DNA from: Thermodesulfobacteriota bacterium
GTDB taxonomy: Bacteria > Desulfobacterota_D > UBA1144 > Nemesobacterales > UBA2774
Assembly (NCBI GenBank): GCA_040754335.1
Contig: JBFMCV010000001.1
Location: forward strand, 1 to 64,000
Length of the DNA stretch: 64,000 bases
Direction: 5' to 3'
Shown: in pieces, positions 30,340 to 37,998 of the stretch
Layout of the letters: every line of letters begins with the position of its first letter
Numbering within the stretch: the first letter of the stretch is position 1
Translations under genes and position numbers: made by a program
Notes under the pieces: model-generated
Told to the model about the DNA's origin: nothing
Seen by the model: the letters and a program-made list of their open reading frames with translations, nothing else
The model's database searches: none

Positions 30340-30558
30340 ATGAAAAAAATCAAATATCTGATTCTGGCAGCTTCTCTAATCCTACCCGTCGCGGGGTGCA
30401 CAAATATGTCGAAGACTCAGCAGGCCACACTTAGCGGAGGCGCGATAGGCGCGGGCGCCGGGCTCGGCATCGCCGCTCTCTCTGGCGGGAACCTCTGGGT
30501 GGGGACGGCAGTTGGCGCTGGCGCCGGGGCTCTCACCGGATATATGATCAGCAAATGA
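30340..30558 (+). CDS. Glycine-zipper lipoprotein
   Basis: This 72-residue protein has the signal MKKIKYLILAASLILPVAGC with lipobox VAGC (Cys20), then a Gly-rich zipper region with GGAIGAGAGLGIAAL and GTAVGAGAGALTGYMI. Glycine-zipper lipoproteins of the YMGG/OmpA-like type associate with the outer membrane, and small ones such as Lpp- or OsmB-like proteins are induced by stress. A ribosome site (AAAGGAG) is present. Role inferred only at the level of a small envelope protein. Confidence 0.85.
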   Translation: MKKIKYLILAASLILPVAGCTNMSKTQQATLSGGAIGAGAGLGIAALSGGNLWVGTAVGAGAGALTGYMISK

Positions 30559-30658
30559 GACCCGGATCGGCAAAGAGACTGTCTCCGTTTGATTTGACCA
30601 GGGCGGCGGTAAGCGAGGTGTATTGAGACAGTCGGTGACGTAACAGTATCCAGATTAG

Positions 30659-31300
<642 letters not shown>

Positions 31301-31500
31301 TCAAAGCAAGTTCAGATACCTCGGCTGCTGGAAGATAGACAAGGTTCTCAAGAGAGTCACTTCGTTTATTCGAGGTTTCAACGGGACTTCAAAAGTGCGG
31401 CCTGATTGGCTCTCAAGCTATCAACATGTCTATCCCGGGGGTTCGAGAGTCTCTTGCGGGTGAAATTCTTGAGTTATAAACTTATACGTGAAAGGGTCTT

Positions 31501-33069
31501 ATGTGCCGGGTCAGATTACCGATAGCATTATTTCTCATCTTGCTGGTGCTCGCTGCAATTTCGCTGATGGCCTGTAAGGGGAAGGAGGAGTCTCAACCGC
31601 CGGCGAATAAAATGGACAAGACTGCGCCAACCGAGGTTTCCGCGGATTCGGAAGAGGACGATTTTGGCTTTCAGGAAGCGCAGGACGATGAGTCGAACCC
31701 TATCTTCAGGAGCTTCCGTCCGGACAGGCAGCGGTTCGGCGACTTCGGCATGATGAAAAAAGAGCGTATAATCCGCGCTCTCGTACCTTACAGCCTGACA
31801 TTCTATTTCGTGGATAAAGGAGTCCAGCATGGGGCTTCCTATGAATACCTCAAGGCCTTCGAGGAAAAAATAAATAAAGACCTGAAAACGGGCAACCTGA
31901 AAATCCACGTCATTATCATCCCCACATCCCGTGACCAGATGATACCCAGGCTCGTCAACGGTTACGGCGACCTTGCTCTCGGGAATTACACGATAACTGA
32001 AGGCAGGCTCAAGAAGGTGGATTTCTCGGCCCCTCTTTTCACAGGGGTGAGGGAAATAGTTGTGACCGGACCCGATTCCCCCGAGATAAAGACGCTCGAC
32101 GACTTGTCCGGGCAGGAGGTCTGGGTGAGGATGTCGAGCAGCTACGACGAGAGCCTTGAGACGCTGAACGAGAGTTTGAAAAAGGCGGGGAAGAAGCCGG
32201 TCATCATCAAGGCCGCAGACGAGAACCTCGAGGACGAGGACATACTGGAGATGGTGAACGCCGGACTAATAGAGTTTACGGTTGTCGACAGTCACATATC
32301 GGAATTCTGGTCTCAGATTTTTGAGGAATTGGAATTACATCCCGACCTCGCCCTCAGGACGGACGGCAGTATCGCATGGATGATGAGAAAAGACAGCCCC
32401 GAGCTCAAAAAAGTAGTCGACGGCTTCATCGAAGAGCATAAGATGGGGACGCTTTTCGGGAATACGATTTTCAAAAGATACCTGCGGAGCACGGATTGGG
32501 TGGACGACTCGCTCGAAGGGGAAGACCGCGAAAGGTTCGATTCCATGGTCGAGTTGTTCAAGAAATATGCGGGGCGGTACGATTTCGACTGGCTGATGAT
32601 CGCCGCGCAGGGTTATCAGGAATCGCAGCTCGATCAGAGTAAGCGGAGCCCGGCCGGAGCCGTCGGCGTAATGCAGATCCTTCCGTCTACGGCAAAGGAC
32701 CCTAATGTCGGCATTCCGGACATTGATAAACTTGATAACAACATACACGCCGGGACCAAATACCTCCGCTTCATGACAGACCGGTATTTCGACGAGCCCG
32801 ATATGAAACCCCCCGACCGCATGCTTTTCGCCTTTGCTTCTTATAATGCGGGGCCGAGGAAGATCGCTCAGATGAGGGAGCTTGCGGAGAAAAGGGGGCT
32901 CGACCCGGACATCTGGTTCAGGAACGTGGACATAGTGGTTTCCGACAAGATAGGGAGGGAGACCGTCACTTATGTCGGCAATATATATAAATATTACATC
33001 GCCTACCAGATGGCTCTCGAGCGGAATAAAAAGAAGGAAGCCGTCAGGCAGGCCCAAGGGTTGGAATGA
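31501..33069 (+). CDS. mltF: MltF-like membrane-bound lytic transglycosylase
   Basis: This 522-residue lipoprotein has a signal with lipobox LMAC (Cys25). An acidic linker follows (about 45-75), then a bacterial solute-binding (SBP_bac_3) domain (about 95-330) with VNGYGDLALGNYTITEGR, and an SLT lysozyme-like domain (about 360-505). Glu374 in GYQESQLDQ is the presumed catalytic acid, followed by SPAGAVGVMQILPSTA and FASYNAGPRKI. MltF cleaves peptidoglycan at the outer membrane inner face, and its SBP-like domain senses muropeptides in Pseudomonas. Domain order and length fit MltF. The gene is apparently monocistronic. Confidence 0.9.
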   Translation: MCRVRLPIALFLILLVLAAISLMACKGKEESQPPANKMDKTAPTEVSADSEEDDFGFQEAQDDESNPIFRSFRPDRQRFGDFGMMKKERIIRALVPYSLTFYFVDKGVQHGASYEYLKAFEEKINKDLKTGNLKIHVIIIPTSRDQMIPRLVNGYGDLALGNYTITEGRLKKVDFSAPLFTGVREIVVTGPDSPEIKTLDDLSGQEVWVRMSSSYDESLETLNESLKKAGKKPVIIKAADENLEDEDILEMVNAGLIEFTVVDSHISEFWSQIFEELELHPDLALRTDGSIAWMMRKDSPELKKVVDGFIEEHKMGTLFGNTIFKRYLRSTDWVDDSLEGEDRERFDSMVELFKKYAGRYDFDWLMIAAQGYQESQLDQSKRSPAGAVGVMQILPSTAKDPNVGIPDIDKLDNNIHAGTKYLRFMTDRYFDEPDMKPPDRMLFAFASYNAGPRKIAQMRELAEKRGLDPDIWFRNVDIVVSDKIGRETVTYVGNIYKYYIAYQMALERNKKKEAVRQAQGLE

Positions 33070-33150
33070 TTTCCGATTCGTGCACCAGCCTGCGCTGCCG
33101 ATGCGTGTAGAGGTTGTCAGTATTAGCTTAGTGTTTTTTTTGATCAAAAG

Positions 33151-33168
33151 TTTGTTAGAATTAACAAA
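33151..33168. promoter_or_regulatory. Palindrome before the DUF2092 gene
   Basis: TTTGTTA-GAAT-TAACAAA is a perfect inverted repeat of seven bases per arm, ending 12 bases before the ATG at 33180 and beside GGGGG. It could be an operator or a hairpin affecting translation start. No partner copy was found in the window. Confidence 0.4.
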
Positions 33169-33179
33169 GGGGGTGTGTT

Positions 33180-33998
33180 ATGAAGAGACAGGCTTTCAGG
33201 GTATGTACCTGTTTTACCATTCTTTTTTTCTTCTTCGTTTTACCCGCATATCCACAGACGGAGCAGGGCGTCGAGGTCAAAGACGCGCCCAGGATCGATC
33301 CCGAATCCATGTCTGATCTTTTGGAATCGCTCGAATTCCTCTCCAAGGCGGGGAGATTCAGCTTCACCGCGGAAACGGAATACGACGCACTTCAGGGGAA
33401 CGGGCAGAAGATAGAGTTCGGAGGTGTCCATAAGCTGACGGTTGTCCGTCCCGACAAGGTGCGCTCGGATATAGTTTCAAGGGACGGGACGAAGAAGGTG
33501 TTCGTGTTCGACGGGAAGGACATCTATTTCTCCGACCTTGAGCAGAACGTCTACGCGAGCGTGCCGAGGCCGGGGGATATCAACCAGGCCATAGACTACT
33601 TCACCGAAGACCTCCAGATGCCGCTCCCGCTCGGACAGATCATCTCGACCGACGTGTCCGAGATGGTGAAGAAGGAGATTTACGCGGGAGGGTTCGTCGA
33701 CCAGGCGACGATAAACGGGGTACTTTGCGACCACCTGGCGTTCAGGACGGAGAACATAGACTTTCAGGTCTGGATCGCAGCCGAGGGCGACCCGCTACAG
33801 ATGAGGCTCGTCATCGACTACAAAAACGCTCCGGGAGAGCCGCAGTTCAGGGCGATGTTCAAGGACTGGAACTTCAAGCCCGAAGTATCCGGTTCGCTCT
33901 TCGTGTTCGTACCGGCGGAGAATATGCAGAAGATCGCTTTCGCGCCGGTCCTGCGCGCGGAGATAAAAACCGAGGAAAATGAGGGAGAGAAGAAATGA
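33180..33998 (+). CDS. DUF2092-type periplasmic protein
   Basis: This 272-residue protein has a signal peptide (about 1-25, very Phe-rich, cleavage after PAYPQ or nearby). The mature chain begins RIDPESMSDLLESLEFLSKAG, then RFSFTAETEYDALQGNGQKIEFGG and VRPDKVRSDIVSRDGTKKVFVFDGK, a pattern typical of DUF2092. The fold is likely a LolA/LppX-like half barrel that could carry a lipid, inferred from the repeating strand pattern. The stop overlaps the next start (ATGA), so the two proteins are coupled. Confidence 0.8.
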   Translation: MKRQAFRVCTCFTILFFFFVLPAYPQTEQGVEVKDAPRIDPESMSDLLESLEFLSKAGRFSFTAETEYDALQGNGQKIEFGGVHKLTVVRPDKVRSDIVSRDGTKKVFVFDGKDIYFSDLEQNVYASVPRPGDINQAIDYFTEDLQMPLPLGQIISTDVSEMVKKEIYAGGFVDQATINGVLCDHLAFRTENIDFQVWIAAEGDPLQMRLVIDYKNAPGEPQFRAMFKDWNFKPEVSGSLFVFVPAENMQKIAFAPVLRAEIKTEENEGEKK

Positions 33999-34642
33999 GA
34001 ACCGACAAAACATTGCTGATGAAGATATTTATTTTCATGATGATTTTCATGTTTCTTGGAAGCATAGCTTTAGAGACCTATGCGAGGGGCAGAGGTTCAG
34101 GCAGAGGGGCGCACAGGAGTGCTAACAGGAACATTAGCAGGCAGGGACCGGCGAGGACGGGCTCGATGAGGTCGAGCGATTTCAGCCGGCAATCGAGCCG
34201 CTCGAGCTCCAGGCAAGTGCAGAGGAGCAGCCAGGCGGACAGACAGGCGAAGGTGAAGGATTATAGAGACACGCATGGAGACGGAGACAGAGATTTTCAG
34301 AAGGACAGGCAGGAATACCAGACTGAGCGAAGGGAAGACTGGCAGGACTATGGGGATAAAGCGCGGGAGGACCGTCAGGAGTATGCAGAGCGCTACGATT
34401 ACAACGAATACAACGACGACTGGGAGTGGGGCGATGATATTGAGTACCCTTACGCAGCGGCGACCGTTATTGCGGTAGGCACTGCGCTGACAATCTCCGC
34501 ATTCAACTCGCTCACGTGCACTCCGACGATCGTCTCTGTCGGCGGAGTGACTTATTACCAATGCGGCTCGAACTGGTATAACCAGGCTTATCAAGACGGG
34601 GACGTGGTGTATGTATCCGTCGGTGCTCCTCCGGGTTACTGA
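33995..34642 (+). CDS. Exported Arg/Ser-rich protein with C-terminal Cys pair
   Basis: This 215-residue protein has an N-terminal hydrophobic segment (about 8-30), then a very basic, Arg/Ser/Gln-rich region (about 30-80) and a highly charged DYRDTHGDGDRDFQKDRQEY-type stretch. After a transmembrane-like segment (about 150-170) comes a short compact end with TCTPTIVSVGGVTYYQCGSNWYNQAY and VGAPPGY (two Cys). This end domain commonly accompanies DUF2092 proteins in my memory of similar operons. Function unknown. The start overlaps the upstream stop by four bases. ATG at residue 9 is an alternative start. Confidence 0.72.
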   Translation: MRTDKTLLMKIFIFMMIFMFLGSIALETYARGRGSGRGAHRSANRNISRQGPARTGSMRSSDFSRQSSRSSSRQVQRSSQADRQAKVKDYRDTHGDGDRDFQKDRQEYQTERREDWQDYGDKAREDRQEYAERYDYNEYNDDWEWGDDIEYPYAAATVIAVGTALTISAFNSLTCTPTIVSVGGVTYYQCGSNWYNQAYQDGDVVYVSVGAPPGY

Positions 34643-34711
34643 CGATCACACCGCCGGGCCACTGGTATTGCAGAACTGCTCCGAATCTGAAGCTGGAAGC
34701 GGCATAGGTCG

Positions 34712-35146
34712 ATGATTAAGTTCATGCGTATTAAGAGCTGTATCTGCTATATACCGGTAATACTGCTCATATCGGTCGCGCTGATTCAAATACTACTTGC
34801 CCATGCATACGGACTCGCCCCCTGGTCGGGCGGCGGTTTCGGGATGTTTTCAACCCAGGACGCGGCGCAGAGCAGGCACATACACGCCTACGCTCTCAGT
34901 CCCGGCGTAAGGAGAGAGCTGGTTATACCGGAGAGGCTGCGGGAGAGGGCTCTTAAGGTTGCGGCTTTCCCATCCGATTCCAGACTCAAAGGCCTGGCGC
35001 TTGAGCTTGCGGAAATTCCGACCCCTGACTCAGGGCCGCTCGAATCGATAGTCATACAAGTTTGGAAAACCGACTACGACAAGTCAACTCTGAGTCCGTC
35101 CGGAGAAATTGTGAAGTCTCTGGAGGTCAGGTTTGACGGGCGTTGA
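34712..35146 (+). CDS. Unrecognised membrane-anchored protein
   Basis: This 144-residue protein has one strong hydrophobic N-terminal segment (about 12-33) and a soluble, probably periplasmic rest containing WSGGGFGMFSTQDAAQSRHI. I do not recognise a family. The charged end (VWKTDYDKSTLSP) suggests a short beta-rich domain. The stop lies 14 bases inside the next gene, which has GGAGG before its TTG start. The two products are evidently made together and may form a complex with the polytopic partner. Confidence 0.68.
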   Translation: MIKFMRIKSCICYIPVILLISVALIQILLAHAYGLAPWSGGGFGMFSTQDAAQSRHIHAYALSPGVRRELVIPERLRERALKVAAFPSDSRLKGLALELAEIPTPDSGPLESIVIQVWKTDYDKSTLSPSGEIVKSLEVRFDGR

Positions 35147-36020
35147 TTCGAGTATCGATAAGCCGTTCAGACGGTACATTTCGGAAATAGCCGGGACGGG
35201 CGCCGTCGACCTCTCACTAAGGCTCACACTCCTCGACCTTCTGCTGCGGCCGGTCGGAGGCTGGACGGTGCGCCCTTTCACTCTGGCGCTCGCAGCCGCC
35301 GGGCTCCTGATGCCGGGACTTCTGCGAAGCCCGTTCGTCTGGTTTTCCCTTGCATATTTTACGGGTGCCAGGGTGCTCCTCGACTGGCCTCTCGCGGACA
35401 ACCACGCGTTTCTACTCTTTTACTGGTGCCTTGCCGTCTCGATCGCAACCGTATCGCGCGATGCCGGACGGTGCCTCTCGTTAAACGGCAAAATGATGAT
35501 CGGTCTCGCTTTCGCGTTTTCGGTCCTATGGAAAGTGTTCCTGTCCGGGGATTTTATGGACGGACGGTTCTTCAGGATAGCCATGCTTACGGATTACCGT
35601 TTCGAGTGGTTCGCATATGTGGTCGGCGGGCTGACTGCCGGGGAGCTCGAGAGCTTGAAGCAGTTCGTCAGTCAGCACGTAGACGGTCAAATGCCGTTTT
35701 CCGTGAGTGAAACTCCGGTTCAGCCGGCGCGTTTCATAATGGTTTCACAAATTCTCACTTATTGGACGGTATTTATCGAGAGCGCCGTCGCATTACTTTT
35801 TCTTATACCTGAAAAGACCGGAATTTCGCGGTTTCGGGACTTGCTCCTCGTTGTATTCTGCGTGACGACGTATTCCGTCGCTACCGTGGACGGGTTCGGG
35901 TGGCTCCTCATCGCGATGGGCGTGTCTCAATGCGGCGAGGGAAGGAGGGCTGTCAGGTTCCTCTATGTTGCGGCGTTCTTCCTCATTATCTTTTACGGAT
36001 ACCTGGCAAAGATGCGGTAG
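35133..36020 (+). CDS. Polytopic membrane protein of unknown function
   Basis: This 295-residue protein has six to eight hydrophobic spans. The start is TTG 35133, six bases after GGAGG. Regions LFYWCLAVSIATVSRDAGRC and FSVLWKVFLSGDFMDGRFF faintly recall the HTTM (vitamin K carboxylase-like) family, without the active-site lysine being recognisable. No close family is claimed. It overlaps the upstream membrane-anchored gene by 14 bases and ends 48 bases before the convergent antiporter gene. Possible oxidoreductase or channel subunit; undecided. Confidence 0.66.
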   Translation: MTGVDSSIDKPFRRYISEIAGTGAVDLSLRLTLLDLLLRPVGGWTVRPFTLALAAAGLLMPGLLRSPFVWFSLAYFTGARVLLDWPLADNHAFLLFYWCLAVSIATVSRDAGRCLSLNGKMMIGLAFAFSVLWKVFLSGDFMDGRFFRIAMLTDYRFEWFAYVVGGLTAGELESLKQFVSQHVDGQMPFSVSETPVQPARFIMVSQILTYWTVFIESAVALLFLIPEKTGISRFRDLLLVVFCVTTYSVATVDGFGWLLIAMGVSQCGEGRRAVRFLYVAAFFLIIFYGYLAKMR

Positions 36021-36068
36021 GACAATCGGAATGCCCTTTACGGTTCCGCCGCGTTCGTTTCTGTTGGG

Positions 36069-37778
36069 CTAAGCCGGCTGGGTCTCGACGGACGAGCTCT
36101 TCACGAGCGCTAGGAATTCCGTATAACTTTTTGTCTTTAACACCCGTTCAGTCATTCCGTATCCGCGGAAAAGCTTCGCCAGCTCGGCCGTGATTTCGAG
36201 CTGCGTATCCGGGTCGTTGACGGGGGTGAGGATGAGGAATATCACGTGCGCGAGCTTGTCGTCGGGCGCGTCGAAATCGATACCCGTGTCGGAGACGCCG
36301 ACCGCCACTATGGGCTTGCTGATGCCGTCGATTCGGGCGTGGGGGAGCGCGACCCCGTTGCCGATCCCCGTGGGAAGCGTCTCCTCCCTTTCCCAGACGG
36401 CCGCTTCCACTTCGCTCGTGTTCAGGCCCGACGCTTCGCAAGCCATCGACGTAAGCTCGTGTATAGCCATGCGGCTCGAGAAGGCTTGCAGCTCGCGTGT
36501 AAAGAGCCTTGAGGAGATGGCATCCTGGAACGTCCTTTTCTTGCCGAGACGGAGTATCAGCTTCATAGCCGGGCCGCTCATCATCGAAGTGACGATGGCC
36601 ATGATTACAAGTGCAACGAACAGGCGCGGTCGTATAATGCCCGCCTGCAGGGCGAGGAGGCCCAGGATTATTTCCATCGCGCCCCTGGCGTTCATCGCGA
36701 ACCCGACCGCCCAGGCGTCGCGCTTAGGCATATTACCCCACCTTGCGCCGAGTATTCCGCCCGCGAGCTTGCAGACGCACGCGATCAGCAATACGGTCAA
36801 TACGGGCGTGAGATCGAATTGTTTGACGAAATTTACATTCAATCCTATGCTTGCGAAAAATACCGGTGCGAAAATAAAGGAAACGAACTCGTCGATAATT
36901 ACCCTTGTACGCTCGCGCAAGTGCGAGGAATCCCCTACCGCCACTCCTACTATGAAAGCGCCGAATATGGCGTGGATCCCGATCCATTCGGTAAACGCAG
37001 CTCCGAGAAGCGCCAGGATGAGAGCGAAACTCACCACTCCGCCGGGCCACCGTGTATAAGCCTGTAAAAAAGGGAGGGATCTATGAATGAGCGAGCGTCC
37101 TACTGTGAGCATGAATCCTGCGAACGTCAGAGTAAGCGCGATCGTCAAAAGAATGTTGTTAGAATGTCCTGCCTCGACGCCTATGAGACCTAGGATAATA
37201 GCGAAGATTATCCACCCTATAAGGTCGTTCAATATAGCGGCGCTTATGACCACCATTCCGAAATCGCTCCTGTATAGATCGAGGTCCATAAGCGTCTTGG
37301 CGATAACGGGGAGCGCCGTAATTGATAAAGCTGTAGCGAAAAAAAGACTGAATACGACAGGGTCGGCGTCTACGTCGCGGCCGAGAGCCAGCGGAGCGAT
37401 TAATGCTACAATTAATCCAAGGAAAAACGGGATTACCATACCCGCGGTGCCGACTTTGAGCCCTATCCTGCCCTGCCTCCAAATGGTAGAGAGGTCGACC
37501 TCCATGCCGGCAACGAGCATCAAAAGTGTAACTGAAAGCGTTGTGATTGCGTTGAGAGCGACAGAGCTTGGACCGTCCTGCGGAAATAAATAAGCGCTTG
37601 TATCGGGCGAAATGCTTCCGAGGACTGTCGGACCGAGTATCACGCCCGCGAGGAGCTCGCCGAGTACGGCCGGCTGATGGAGCTTCTGGGCGAGCTCCCC
37701 CAGCACACGCGCCACCCCGAGCAATAAGCCGAGCGACAGGAAGAAGATTACAATATTGTCAGGTGTAAGGCTCTGCAT
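36069..37778 (-). CDS. CPA2-type Na+(K+)/H+ antiporter fused to PTS EIIA domain
   Basis: This 569-residue protein has an N-terminal monovalent cation/proton antiporter domain (about 1-390, 12-13 spans, with QPAVLGELLAGVILGPTVLG and FVSFIFAPVFFASIGLNVNF). A C-terminal PTS IIA type-2 (fructose/nitrogen class) domain follows (about 415-560). The phosphorylatable His480 is present in GVALPHARIDG. The fusion implies that ion/proton exchange may respond to phosphotransfer or nitrogen status, an inference. No other PTS genes are in the window. It is monocistronic, convergent with the preceding membrane gene. Confidence 0.92.
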   Translation of the reverse strand: MQSLTPDNIVIFFLSLGLLLGVARVLGELAQKLHQPAVLGELLAGVILGPTVLGSISPDTSAYLFPQDGPSSVALNAITTLSVTLLMLVAGMEVDLSTIWRQGRIGLKVGTAGMVIPFFLGLIVALIAPLALGRDVDADPVVFSLFFATALSITALPVIAKTLMDLDLYRSDFGMVVISAAILNDLIGWIIFAIILGLIGVEAGHSNNILLTIALTLTFAGFMLTVGRSLIHRSLPFLQAYTRWPGGVVSFALILALLGAAFTEWIGIHAIFGAFIVGVAVGDSSHLRERTRVIIDEFVSFIFAPVFFASIGLNVNFVKQFDLTPVLTVLLIACVCKLAGGILGARWGNMPKRDAWAVGFAMNARGAMEIILGLLALQAGIIRPRLFVALVIMAIVTSMMSGPAMKLILRLGKKRTFQDAISSRLFTRELQAFSSRMAIHELTSMACEASGLNTSEVEAAVWEREETLPTGIGNGVALPHARIDGISKPIVAVGVSDTGIDFDAPDDKLAHVIFLILTPVNDPDTQLEITAELAKLFRGYGMTERVLKTKSYTEFLALVKSSSVETQPA

Positions 37779-37998
37779 AGCTGTTATTCCGAAAAAATGA
37801 AACCACCGCCCTGCATAGGCAGGATTAGCGTCTGTAATATTTTTTCATACCGGACCCGGTTTTATTTCTGTGTATTGGTTATGGGAGATAACCCATAAGG
37901 ACGGGGACCCGTTTGCCCGTCTGAGTAATTTTGCCGGGTAATTAATGGTAAATCAATCAGGAATTGCGCATGCGCGCACTTTAGATTTTTTATGTCGG

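Noticed and set aside
31301-31500. Possible promoter or riboswitch before the MltF-like gene
   Set aside because: TTGCGG and TATAAA elements have poor spacing and no conserved RNA motif was recognised.
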